Positions 23,191-33,680 of a stretch of 64,000 bases of DNA are shown here, one piece after another (the stretch's first letter is position 1; every line of letters starts with the position of its first letter). The stretch lies in the NCBI GenBank assembly GCA_029582155.1, contig CM055909.1, forward strand, positions 46,316,412 through 46,380,411, given 5' to 3'. The translations under genes were made by a program, and so were the position numbers. The notes under the pieces are model-generated. The model ran no database searches and was not told the origin of the DNA. It saw only the letters and a list, made by a program, of their open reading frames with translations. Source of the stretch: Panopea generosa. Taxonomy: Eukaryota; Mollusca; Bivalvia; Adapedonta; Hiatellidae.

Positions 23191-23197
23191 TGCCATA

Positions 23198-23289
23198 ATG
23201 ACTCGTTTGCTTTCCGACTGTACCTCCGCCAATGTTCGGAAGTACACCAATGAGTACTGCAGTGGTAGTGTGCGGACTAAGACCGTTAG
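23198..23289 (+). CDS. Tentative short exon, function unknown
   Basis: A GC-richer island in AT-rich flanks. From ATG at 23198 an open frame of 30 codons (beginning MTRLLSDCTSANVRKYTNEY) runs into GTTAG|GTAAGG, a strong donor-like site at 23290. No homology is recognised, and the minus strand is also open here (23084-23347). It could be a small first exon or chance. Confidence 0.2.
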
Positions 23290-23606
23290 GTAAGGGGTTC
23301 ATAAACAAGATTAGAAAAGTTATGGTTTCACTAATATTATGTATCATTATTTGGTTTTTTATTTTTAAAAAAATATATTGATGTCTGCAATTAAACTGTA
23401 TCGAACATAGTGCACATTATATTATTCATATGCAGTGAAAAACAACAAATACGGAATACTAGTTTGGTCTAGTAACTCTTGCTCAGGATCCTCCCTTGCA
23501 TATACGCGAGATACTATCACACGCGCTATTATGTCACAAATCACTTTATCAAAGTCAATATTGAGAGGCTACCAAAGGTGGTTTGTTTAGTACAGTTATT
23601 AAAATA

Positions 23607-24549
23607 CAGTCGAAACTCGTTATTTCGAATTCCGTGGGACTGTAAAAATAATTCGAAATATCCGAAGTTCGATTTATCAGGAGTGTATTTTTGTTCAATT
23701 TTTTACCGTTACCCCACCCACTTCATAAATCGTTGAAAATATACATGTTGTACATATAAATACCTCTATTTGTTTTGTTTTTTCAATAAACACGTTGTCG
23801 TAATATTTACACACGATATAAACTTTGTTTATATTGATGTGTACTGTGGATTTATCTTAAATCGTTGTAAATTCTACTGTTTACATGCGTTATTTTCTTC
23901 TACGCAAACGTATGTTGTACGTTGTTATCCATGTGTAGGCTAATTATCTATTTGCACAGTGCGTGAACATTGTATATTTTTGAGTGTGATATAATAGATA
24001 AACAAAATATACACTTAATTTTTATACTTTTAATTTACATGAATCTCAAATAAATAGAATAGCCAACTGAAATATAAACACAGGTTATATACAATCAATT
24101 GTTACAACAATTTTACAAATAAAAAATAAGACGAAAAATAGCACATGTCAAAAACGTCTTCTAACACTTTGGCGTTGTTTGTCTAATTAGCGTGTGTATC
24201 GCTCGTGTTTGTATCATAACAATTTGATGACACAATTAAATTACCGGCCAGTAGACACATGAAGCGATAAATTACAGGTATGGGATCAACAATTATCACC
24301 TTCGACGGTTTGCCTTTCATCTTCACGCAGTGATTAAAAATTCGAAATAACGAGAGAGAAATCAATAGATTTTAGGATGGAGGGACCGAAAAACAGATTC
24401 GAAATAGTGAATAATTCGAATTAGAAGGAATTTGATATATCAGGAGTTAATTAATATAGAAATAGAAGGGGAAAAAACGGGACCGAACTTCAAATTTGAG
24501 ATAACCGGAAATTCGAAATATCAGAGTTCAAGTTGGTGAGTATCAACTG
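23607..24549. mobile_element. Tigger/pogo-like non-autonomous DNA transposon
   Basis: Left end TA|CAGTCGAAACTCGTTATTTCG and right end reading inward CAGTTGATACTC; both ends carry several TTCGAA / TATCCGAAGTTCG-type subterminal blocks (ATTCGAAATA, GGACCGAAC). TA flanks at 23605-23606 and 24550-24551. The interior (about 23720-24330) lacks a transposase frame. CAGTCGAA-type ends with TTCGAAATA blocks suggest the pogo/Tigger branch; this is inference from end sequence only. Confidence 0.6.
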
Positions 24550-24592
24550 TAGTAATTTTACTTTTGATTTTATATAACAATTTGTCGCTTAC

Positions 24593-24702
24593 GTGCAATA
24601 ACTTTGCTTGTGGGGTTCCTGGCAGCAGTTCATTAACAAACTGAAGGGAATAAAGGGGATTTTTAACCGCATCTCCTACAGTTCCCCATATTATGTTTCT
24701 CT
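24593..24702 (-). CDS. Tentative internal exon, function unknown
   Basis: Read on the minus strand, ACTTCAG| (acceptor-like, 24705-24703) opens a 110-bp segment that ends at |GTAAGC (donor-like, 24592-24587). One frame is open for 36 codons with a protein-like composition (part: WGTVGDAVKNPLYSLQFVNE, then LLPGTPQAKLLH). GC is clearly higher than in the flanks. I do not recognise the family. The pyrimidine tract is weak, so this may be chance. Confidence 0.3.
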
Positions 24703-25054
24703 CTGAAGTGTATTGATCATATATTAACGACCGACGCGTAACTCACAGTTTTCCGCTGAAGGTGTTTATCAGAAAGAAACGAACATTAATTTGTAAACAT
24801 AACCCATTTTTAATTATGTACTAATAATGTGCTTTATATTATTTTTTTCGTTTGCAGAGTTTCTCAATGATCAAATAAACATGTATTCTATCATCTGATA
24901 GAGCATAACTGACTTAAATTAAAACTAAAAATGACAGTTTTGGAAGATTAATGAGCCTTTAAGTTTATAAAAAGTGAGTTTGTGAAGGAATTGTAATATA
25001 CACAGTTCCTGATTTTAGTCAGTTATGTTTGTTTTTCTCAGTACCAATATCAAT
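24703..25054. other. Intergenic DNA, nothing recognised
   Basis: No feature seen beyond the tentative exon. Confidence 0.4.
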
Positions 25055-25300
25055 AACAAGAGGTCCAAGATGACCCTTAAACATTCATCTCAGACAACCA
25101 ACACATTTAAAACTGTTATCATTAAGTTTATTTTTAGTAACAGATTCCATTTTGAATCATGGTTGATGACAAAAGAACAGAAGTCTGATTGAGAATCACC
25201 CACATTGTAACCACTAGGTGACACATTCTCAATGACCTGTATCCCAACACATGAACCCTAAGATTTGTTTTCATAATAGAACTATTTTATTTCACAGTTT
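25055..25300 (+). mobile_element. 5' end of an AACAAGAG-type element (fragment)
   Basis: AACAAGAGGTCCAAGATGACCC followed by TTAAACATTCATCTC matches the start style of the elements at 51339 and 54545. The usual internal repeats and 3' hairpin are not seen here. Confidence 0.5.
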
Positions 25301-25474
25301 TCCCGTAACAAGCCTAGAGTGGGTACCGCAATAAAGTCTTTCTCCTCTGAAATGGTATTCAAACCCTAAATTTGCCCTTATTTAAGTGGTTTAGTGAAAA
25401 CACGGTAGTGCTGTTAGTATGCCTCTTTCAGTAAAGTTATCATGTCAAGTTATCATCCCAAAACGGGTGTTAAA

Positions 25475-25857
25475 TACTGTCAAACCTGTGTAAGTGGTCA
25501 CATCTATTAACCCATTACTTCATATAGACGCCTTTGGACACCTCTAATATTGAAAGCATTAATTCACCACGTATCAGCAATGGGTGAATTATGTTTATAT
25601 TAACTGACAGAGTGGAAAACAGTGCAGGAAGTGTTCAGAATGCTCGTTACGAGCAATCTGAACTCTTCCTGCACTGTTTTCAAAGGCCTTCTGTGATTGG
25701 TATCTATGTAGTAAAGGGTTAAGCAGCCACATTTACTATTTCCCATTTATATGCTTTCAGAGCTGAATAGCCTGTATTAAGCAACAATCTGTCTTCAAAG
25801 GCCAATTTTTGCTCCTTCACTCGACTGGCTGCTTAATTAAGACATGTTTGACTGTAT
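25475..25857. mobile_element. MITE with CAGTCAAACCTGT ends, copy 3, interrupted
   Basis: Starts ACTGTCAAACCTGTGTAAGTGG and ends GACATGTTTGACTGTA. It is split at a TTAA by the MITE at 25507-25722. Without the insert it would be about 170 bp, like copy 4. Confidence 0.8.
25507..25722. mobile_element. TTAA-type MITE, copy 2, nested
   Basis: Complete 208-bp element between TTAA repeats (25507-25510, 25719-25722). Ends CCCATTACTTCATA and, inverted, CCCTTTACTACATA. The palindromic core is at about 25617-25683. Inserted in the CAAACCTGT MITE: left flank TCACATCTATTAA, right flank TTAAGCAGCCAC, against an uninterrupted TCACCTCTATTAAGCAGCC at 15690. Confidence 0.92.
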
Positions 25858-26189
25858 GTACAAATTATTTATCATTTAAAGTTAAAACCCCACGCAGCAC
25901 TTGTGACACGACTCCTTATTTCTATTGATGATGTGTTTGTTCCAACTACGTTGTACGCAATAAGCAGTTCATGAAGAAATTCAGACATGCTTTGCATATT
26001 TTAAGCCGCCATTTTGTTTTGGGTAGGAAAATCCTATGATTAGCCAAAAAAATTTATACATATATAAAATTATGTAAACTATTTTATTTACCAGACAGGA
26101 AAACTGTTTATAAAATATGCTTCATCATGTTCTCATGTGATATCTGAATATTGAATGCTCATTAACAAACAATACATGAAGTCATGGAC
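25858..26189. other. Spacer, nothing recognised
   Basis: AT-rich; no gene or shared repeat is evident. Confidence 0.4.
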
Positions 26190-26690
26190 TTGTATGGGAT
26201 AGGAAACTTGCATCTCCAGACTTAATTTTGATGAAATAGCACACGAAAGATTCATAATTTGCAAATTAATCATTCATAATTCACAGGCACTGATTTATTG
26301 TACAAAAACTGTAAGTTGTATGTAATCTTAGATGTTTAAACATGTTTCAATCTCGTAAAATGCTCTTGAATTAAAGATATTGAGGTTTGAAGGAAAATTT
26401 ATGGTAATTTTAGCGGCAGTGTACACATTTTGTAATCACAAGTACTTCAACAATTTTAAACACAAATTGCTGGGAATGGTATTGTTTTGATGACAATTTT
26501 ATTCTGCAGTTTAAGAATTTTGATTTGTGTCCCTGAGATGAATGAAAGTGAAGATAGTTAAAAATGAGATATTTTGAGATTTTGCGCGACTACGTGAGCG
26601 TTCACAAAATCTCAATCAGTTGACTTTCCTTCTCTATATAATTCCTTGCAATAGGTAATGAAATATATACAATCAGCAATAAGTTTTTAC
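26190..26690 (+). repeat. Dispersed ~500-bp repeat, copy 1
   Basis: Shares a series of blocks with 33185-33680 in the same order: ATAGGAAACTTGCATCTC, AAATTAATCATT, TCTTAGATGTTT, TTTGTAATC-type block, TTGATTTGT..CTGAGATGAATG and TTTTCCTTCTCTATA. No ORF; probably an old transposon. Confidence 0.6.
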
Positions 26691-27065
26691 ACTCTAAACT
26701 GTTATAATCACTTAGTCTTTGATGGTATTTACATAAAAGGGAAGTTAGAAATATCTTACTGTTAATACTTAATAATTAATCACTTTGATTTCGAAAGTTT
26801 TTACAATGCTATATATAATTAAGACTATATTGAACTCAGGATATAGTTGACATTTGACATCTGTGAGAATATGTGCTATAATTAATTGGCATGTTGTCAG
26901 TATGTTATTGATAGAAAATTTGAATCCACTTAAAATTCATAGAGAAATTACTAGTAAATCAAATTAAAATTTTAAAAGAAAGTTTATAAAAACATGCTGC
27001 ATAAAATATATATCACTACTCAGTTATGCTCCTTTTTCCCCCATGGTAACATGATTCTTACGCTT
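26691..27065. other. Spacer, nothing recognised
   Basis: AT-rich DNA without recognisable features. Confidence 0.4.
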
Positions 27066-27746
27066 AAACTAGAAATGGATCTATGGGACACAGATGCCCC
27101 CGCTTTGTAACTACATGTACATTGTAGATAGCAGCTATCACAAATTTCAGCAAGTTTGACTATCGCTTATTTCAGCAAGTTTCACTCAAGTCCGATTCCG
27201 TCCATTGTCAAACTTCACTTGGGTCTTGTTGATATAAAGTCAAATATCAGGTTTCATTAAAATCGGTCCATCAATAAAGATTTTAGAGGTCAGAAATCGT
27301 CAGCCAATAAGAATCCAGATAACCTAATTAATATGCGCCAATTCCATCCATTGTTGAACTTGACCTGGGACTTGTTGATATATATCCAAATGTAAATTTT
27401 CGTCAAAATCGATCCAAAAAATAAAGACTTTAAAGGGCGGAAACTATCAACCAATCTGAGCCCAGAACACCTAATTAATATGCAGCGATTTTGACGGAAA
27501 TAAAACTTGAGCTGTAGTTTATTACCATACATCTTTCTACTAAATATGAATCAAATCCATCCAATCCTTCAAGAGATATCGAGCGGAAACCAATTTATTG
27601 ACATTTGTTTATAATCTAACTCCAAAAAGTGGCATAACTCCATTAAAAATCATCAGACCTGAATGAAATACGAACTTGACCTGTATTACCTGAATGTTGA
27701 GTCACATACCAAATTTGGTTAAATCTGTTAATTTAAACTTAAGATA

Positions 27747-29215
27747 CAGGGTGTCCGAAAAGAAAGGTAACACTTTAAAATTTGCATAACTTTGCCTAAT
27801 CTTGGGCTATTTTAATCAAATTTATACCAATTTAAAGGTCTTAAATGTAAGTTTTTATTACTTGCAACAATAACGCGCCAAAATAAATGATGTCTTGACG
27901 TCATGACATCATCATATTTACACGTTATTTTCAAGATGGCGAGACTGACGTCGGAACAACGTATTTTTATCGTCAAGCATTATTATGAAACTAAATGTGT
28001 AACGGACATTCAGCGAAAGTTTAAATATCTTTTTAAGAATACAAATGTAAACAGGAAACATGTCTACAAAATAGTACATAAATTTGAGCGACGTGGGTCA
28101 GTAGCGGATGCTCCAAAAGCAGGTCGGCCGAGGTCAAGTAGGAGCGACGAAAACGTGAGTTCGCTTCGGGAAATGCTTTTGAATAGCCCAGAAAAGTCGG
28201 TGAGACGTTCTTCCTCAGAAACCGGAATCGCTAAAACGTGTGTTCATGACATAATAAAGAAGGACCTTCAACTTTTTCCTTATAAAATTCAGATTATGCA
28301 GAGTGTAAATATCACAGATCAGGTTCAAAGATTAGATTTTTGTCGCTGGGCAGTTGACGTTGCCGATGATTACGCTGACGCATTTCATGATGTTTGGTTT
28401 ACAGATGAGTCACATTTCCTGCTGTCTGGCCATGTATGCATTCAAAACATGAGATTCTGGGCAAATGAACAGCCTCACTGTTTTACAGAGAGACCATTAC
28501 ATAGTGAGAAATAACGGTTTGGTGTTCTATTTCGTCGCACGGAGTGATTGGTCCATATGTGTTTAAGGACACTGTGAATTCACATCGGTACCTGTCGCTT
28601 TTGAAAAATAAGTTTGTTCTAGTGCTTTGAAAGCGAATGGAAAATATGCAAAATGTCTGGTTCATGCAAGATGGTGCGACGGCACATACATCTAATATTG
28701 TATTAGATTATCTTCATGAAACTTTCGGCGATAAGGTGATTTCCCGACGATACCCTAAAGTGAAGAATTGTGGACAATTTTGGCCCACACACAGTCCTGA
28801 TCTGAACCCGTGCGATTACTTTCTCTGGGCTACCTGAAGTCGGCTGTTTACAGACCAAAGCCAGTGGACACGGATATGCTTTTGAAAAACATCAAACAGG
28901 AAGTGAAGAAAATCAGTGAAGAAATGTGCGGAAATGTTATTAACAATTTCATAATGCGAGTACAACAGGGAAAAGTGTTGAAGGGCCATCATCTTGAGAA
29001 CGTCATTAATTATTGACGTGACGCTTTTTGACACAAAAGGTACTTTGTACTAAAAATATTGTAAAAATGATGTTGTTGGACATATTTACTTCATTTTTTA
29101 CAGAAAAAAACTTATATCTTTGCTTTATTTGTGTGCTTATTTTGATGCAAATTCTTTAACATTAAAGCAAAGTTCTGAAAGTGAGAAAGTGTTACCTTTC
29201 TTTTCGGACACCCTG
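27747..29215 (+). mobile_element. Tc1/mariner transposon, complete ends, decayed transposase
   Basis: A 1,469-bp element with exact 30-bp inverted ends (CAGGGTGTCCGAAAAGAAAG then GTAACACTTT) and TA on both sides (27745-27746, 29216-29217), the target duplication expected of the IS630-Tc1-mariner superfamily. It carries one transposase region (27936-29016) broken by frameshifts. It lies inside the Helitron-like element 27066-30345. Confidence 0.95.
27936..29016 (+). pseudogene. Tc1/mariner-type transposase, frameshifted
   Basis: DDE/D transposase that would cut and paste the surrounding element. From ATG 27936 the first frame (to 28514) has an N-terminal helix-turn-helix region, the GRPR linker motif (about residue 63-66 from this Met) and the first catalytic Asp in VWFTDESHF. 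A shifted frame continues ITVWCSISSHGVIGPYVF (28511-28630). Another (28637-28837) has the second Asp in WFMQDGATAHTS and the third in SPDLNPCDYFLW. A further shift at about 28836 leads into LGYLKSAVYRPKPVDTDMLL and the end at 29016. About 8 residues between the second and third Asp look inserted. At least three frame breaks mean it is inactive. Confidence 0.93.
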
Positions 29216-29460
29216 TATAAGTCAGAAACCATTTTCGTACATACGTACCGACAGTGGTGATACAATATGCACCCCCATTGAAAATAGCAGGGGCACAACA
29301 ATAGAGATAGTTTGCAAAAAATAGATTTGGTTTTGAAATATTTTCAAAATGGTTCATAGCGGTTGTGATTTCTTGCTGCAGATGAGTAGAGCAAAAGTTA
29401 TCACAGCATTCATCACTGGTGTTAAAGGTTGTAGCGAAATAGCGTCATGAAGACAATATG
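29216..29460. other. Helitron-like element, part right of the mariner
   Basis: Continuation of the host element; GCACCCCCATTGAAAATAGC occurs here, and no gene is seen. Confidence 0.4.
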
Positions 29461-30300
29461 CACATCTCCACTTGGTAATCATGCATCCTAGCAAGTTTCA
29501 TAAAATTCCAACCAGAGGTTGAAGAGAAATAGAGCGGAGAAGAGTTTGATCACAGATGGAATGAAAGGGCCACAACTCCATGAAAAATCATCAAACTGGA
29601 ACACAAACATAGCAAATTTCATAAAATTCCAACCTGAGGTTGTAGAGAAATAGCGCAGACAAGAATTTGGTCACAGACAAAATCAAAGGGCCATAACTCC
29701 GTGAAAAAGCAAAGAACCAAAACATAAAGACAATATGCACATCTGCACTTGGTAATGATGCATCCTAGCAAGTTTCATAAAATTCAAACCTGAGGTTGTA
29801 GAGAAATAGGGAGGTCAAGAATTTGGTCACAGACTCAATAAAAGGGCCATAACTCCATGAAAAATCATTAAACAAGAACACAAAGATATTATGTGCATGT
29901 CCATTTGGTAGTGATGCATCCTAGCAAGTTTCATAAAATTCCAACATTGGGTTGTAGAGAAATAGCACGGACAAGAATTTGGTCACAGACAGAATCAAAG
30001 GGCCATAACTCTATGAAAAATTGTCGAACCGAAACACAAAGATATTATGCACATCTGCACTTGGTAATGATGCATCCTAGCAAGTTTCATAAAATTCCAA
30101 CTTGAGGTTGTAGAGAAATAGTCCGGACAAGAATTTGGTCACAGACAGAATCAAAGGGCCATTACTCCGTGAAAAATCATCGAACCGGAACAAAAATATA
30201 TTACATCTCCACTTGGTAGTGATGCATCCTAGTAAGTTTCATAAAATTCCAACCAGGTTGTAGAGAAATAGCCCGGACAAGAATTTGGTGAACACGGACG
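29460..30300 (+). repeat. ~155-bp tandem array
   Basis: About five to six units marked by GATGCATCCTAGCAAGTTTC (near 29481, 29757, 29912, 30068 and 30222; the second interval holds two units), each with TGTAGAGAAATAG, AAGAATTTGGTCACAGAC and AAAGGGCCATAACTCC. It forms the central array of the element ending at 30345. The 70-codon frame at 29893-30105 is repeat-derived. Confidence 0.88.
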
Positions 30301-30345
30301 GACGAAGCGGCGACTTTATGCTTCCCCCTGTTGGGGGAGCATAAA

Positions 30346-31580
30346 AAGTGACTTTTATAGGATTTCAACATATGCAAAAAATTTCAGGGTGTCACTGCAC
30401 CCTCTTTTAAAAAAAAAAAACAAGCTGGTCAACATACCAGTTATTGTACATTTTTATGTGGGTATACATTCCTGCTATGAAAAAGAATACTTTAAAAAAA
30501 AATCTATGTGGAATTCTATTTTTAGCATGGAACTCCTAGACCATTTTTTATATAGAACAAAGAACAAAATTCTGCTTTTTAATGAGACTTGAAGTCTTCC
30601 GTTTTAGACTTTACCGCACAGCTCTACAAATAACACCTCAAAATTATCAACACTTATCATAATAAAACTGTAACTGGACAGGGTTATTCCTTGAACAATA
30701 AATATTGATCCAATACTTTTGGTTTCAAATAACAAATTGTAAAATTTGTTGTTCAACAGGTTTTATTTTAGGGTCAGTAAAGTTTGTTTTTATACTTCCT
30801 AAACCAGATATATATATATTATATATATATACCAGTACATTATATACTGGTATGGCATATATATAATTATTTGTAAAAAACAGACATAAATGTACAGACC
30901 AGGCTATGGCGAGTGCGCCTAGCTACAATGCAAACCATAGATACAATATCAAGGCATCTAACAAACCAATAGATATGGTGTCAACCATGACTTATATACA
31001 GTACTATGGTTTTACATGCAACACATCTGGACTGGACAGACAAGTTACATACATGAATAGATAGCTCTATATGAGAAGTATCCAGGTAAGAATTCCTGAC
31101 TTTTCACAAGCTACATAAAGGTCAGATTTAGAAACCCGTTGGATCATGAAGATACAGTGAATTCATATGTATTTTATTTCATAAAGGGAGATAATTGAAA
31201 TCACAACAATATATATATATATATCAGTATGGCAATCATTTTATGATGAAAACTTCATCCAGAATGTTCCTAATGAATTTAATTCTGAATTGAACGATTT
31301 AAAAATAAATGAATTGAACTTTTAAAAAATAAATGAACTGAACTATTTGAACTATTTACATTTGTGACATAACTTTTTTATTGAACCTACTGTACACGCC
31401 ACAACTTTTTTATTGAACCTACTGTACACGCCACACATAACTATCATTCTACTTTTAATGCGAGTTTCACTGAAAGGCATCATTCTGCGTAGTAACAATG
31501 CCGACTCAGAATGACTCTGCGGCTAATTTATAGCCGCCTTACCTCTCTCTGAATACTGAGTAATTTACAATATCCGGAAT
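30346..31580. other. AT-rich intergenic DNA with simple repeats
   Basis: Contains a (TA)n region at 30809-30870 with the palindrome ACCAGTACAT-TATATACTGGT, a (TA)n run at 31209-31223, and a 31-bp unit repeated twice at about 31368-31436 (CTTTTTTATTGAACCTACTG TACACGCCACA). No gene recognised. Confidence 0.6.
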
Positions 31581-31584
31581 GGGT

Positions 31585-31795
31585 CCTCCTTGGCTGAATG
31601 GTCTAAGGCGCCGTCTCAAGATCATTTACCTATCATCGCTAAGGTCATAGGTTTGAGTCCTGCTTGCTCCAAAAACATTATGTGAGGAAGTTTACCATTA
31701 ACAATTTGGAAGGACGGTGGTTCTACTCAGTCTGAGGTCTTCCTCCACCAGTAAAGCTGGATATGGCAAATATAACCTGAAATGTGTTGAAAAAA
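31585..31795 (+). mobile_element. SINE family C, complete copy
   Basis: tRNA-like head GGCTGAATGGTCTAAGGCGC (A box) and GGTTTGAGTCCTGC (B box, about 31651), then TTGCTCCAAAAAC, GGACGGTGGTTCTACTCAGT, CTTCCTCCACCAGTAAAGC, ATATAACCTGAAATGTG and an A tail. The head resembles a class II tRNA but is not a functional tRNA gene. Confidence 0.88.
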
Positions 31796-32060
31796 AAAAT
31801 GTCATGACCATCATTTCAACGCATTTTATGCAGATAAAAATATAAATGCATTTATATTGTTTGTAAATTGTTCCTTTTTAAAACCCTGTTAAAATAGATA
31901 AATTAAAGTTTTTATCACATGCTGAAGATTGAAGACATCAACAATAATAATTGTTTGTTATAAATACACACGTGTATTGTATAATTACATATGTACATGC
32001 AACAGACAGCTTGCGTCTCGAACACTGTACGTATATTAAAGGGAAAAACTTGCATTGTAA

Positions 32061-32246
32061 GGCCATTATAAAATAATTGCTAGATTATCATCCAATTTTC
32101 TTAAAGAGAGAGAGAGAGAGGGTGGGGGTAGGGGGGGGGGGGGGAGAATTTAAATTTTATCTATTTTTTTTTTTTTTTATGGAAGTAAAAAGGATTGGGG
32201 CGGTATGAAAATTTGGAGGTGGGTGGGGATGATAATCTAGAAATAG
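32061..32246. mobile_element. GGCC MITE, copy 3, right end damaged
   Basis: Left end TAA|GGCCATTATAAAATAATTGC. The interior has (AG)n, (G)n and (T)n runs (32105-32178). The right part keeps GGATGATAATCTAG but lacks the terminal GGCC. Confidence 0.75.
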
Positions 32247-32289
32247 TAGACCAAGAAGAGAAACAATCTTGGAGGATATAACCGTTAAA

Positions 32290-32504
32290 TAACAAGAGTT
32301 GTCTAAAGACAACAAAGCTTGCCTATGGGATAAAACTCACCATCCATGCAAAGATTGAGATTGGAGGCATTAAACACCAAAAGTTGAATCGCAACTTAAC
32401 GCAAAAGTTCAACCTGGGTGTCTACAGACGTCGCCGACAACGCCGCGGCGGCTGGGGTCATGGCAATAGCTTTATTGGACATTCATCCCGGCGAGCTAAA
32501 AATT
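32290..32504 (+). mobile_element. Short AACAAGAG ... GAGCTAAAAA element
   Basis: Opens AACAAGAGTTGTCTAAAGAC and closes CGGCGAGCTAAAAA, the same terminal style as the elements at 35503, 51339 and 54545, but with little interior. GC-rich near 32424-32462 (GACGTCGCCGACAACGCCGC). Confidence 0.5.
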
Positions 32505-32596
32505 CACTCCATATTTTCATGCATTTACATAGGATATAAACAGGTTATATGTTAACCTGCTTAATGAATTTATTTGTATAAATTTGAAAAAAGACG

Positions 32597-33175
32597 CTTT
32601 ACAGTCAATCTCATTAAAATCAGATCAACTTTAGCTTCAATTCTCTATGCGCAGTAGATCTGACGACCACGCATAGGAGGTCACCTCAAATTGACCTTTC
32701 ATGTAATTAATATGCATAAAAATTCAGCCAATCAGATTAATCGTTATATTCAGTTTATTGAAATATACAACATGACGTCGATTAGTAAGATACATTTCTA
32801 CAAGATGTTTTGAGTAAGTTTAAAATCAAGAGTTTAAAACCGGAACAAATGGATTCCGTCATAGTGATGGTACTATGTTGTATAAAAAATGTCCCAGTAG
32901 TGTCCCAAATTTCTAAATCATTTGCGTTTCACATGGGTGCAGCCATGACATTTTCGTTGTCAAAATTATAAACGCGTTATATAGCTAAATATGAATTTTT
33001 CTTCAATAGAAATAGACTTCTACTTTCGTTTCAAAATCTTGAAAGCAAGGCTCTGATTGGATGGTGGAAAGGTCAATCTGAGGTAACCCTGTATGTGTGG
33101 CCGTCAGATCTACTGGGAGTAGAGTATTAGAGGTAAAGTTGATCTGATTTTAACACGACTGCTTTAGAGTTAGCA
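32597..33175. mobile_element. Foldback element with ~120-bp inverted ends
   Basis: The left arm (TTAAAATCAGATCAACTTTA, TAGATCTGACGACCAC, GGTCACCTCAAATTGACC) is matched inverted by the right arm (GGTCAATCTGAGGTAACC, GGCCGTCAGATCTACTGG, AAAGTTGATCTGATTTTAA). Arms are about 115-125 bp with scattered mismatches. The interior has no ORF. Long imperfect inverted ends suggest a foldback-type or MITE element of unknown superfamily. Confidence 0.75.
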
Positions 33176-33184
33176 TATTGCTAT

Positions 33185-33680
33185 AACAAAGATAGGAAAC
33201 TTGCATCTCTCTACTAATTGTTGATAAAATAGTATGTGAAGAATTAATTATTTGCCAAATTAATCATTAAAATATCATGGCAAACTGACTTATTTTACAT
33301 AAAAACGTTATGTGTATCTAACCTTAGATGTTTTATAATGATTTAAACATGCAAAAGGATCTTGAATTTAAAATATTGCAGTCTGAAGTAAAATTTCAAG
33401 CACTTTCCTTGATTTTTTAGTTGCAGTATGCAAAATTCGTAATCTTGAGTCCATGCAAACACAATGTCTCATTTTATAGAGAATTCCATTGTGCAAAGAA
33501 AGAATTCTGATTTGTATTTCTGAGATGAATGGAGGCTAGGATATTTGAAATCGAGATTCCGCTAGATTTTGTGGAATATGCGAGCGTTCATAACATTGCA
33601 ATCAGTTGCTTTTCCTTCTCTATACAAGTCCTTTGTTATAATAAAGATTGATGTAGACAGCAAAGAATTAATTTCTAGAC
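33185..33680 (+). repeat. Dispersed ~500-bp repeat, copy 2
   Basis: Diverged relative of 26190-26690 in direct orientation; begins GATAGGAAACTTGCATCTCT and ends near TTTTCCTTCTCTATACAAGT. It directly follows the foldback element. Confidence 0.6.

Larger units (their letters stand above)
27066..30345 (+). mobile_element. Non-autonomous Helitron/pearl-like element with internal tandem repeats
   Basis: The left end is AACTAGAAATGGATCTATGG followed by GACACAGATGCCCCC. The right end is a hairpin, TATGCTTCCCCC-TGTT-GGGGGAGCATA (about 30317-30343), followed by AAAA. Between them lie diverged repeats at 27140-27740 (TTCAGCAAGTTTCA, AAAATC-GATCCA) and a ~155-bp tandem array (29460-30300). It is interrupted by the mariner at 27747-29215, so the original was about 1.8 kb. 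Hairpin 3' ends and central arrays are seen in bivalve pearl/Helitron-type elements; the class is inference. Confidence 0.6.

Noticed and set aside
28483..29034. Minus-strand frames of 60 and 72 codons
   Set aside because: Antisense of the decayed mariner transposase.
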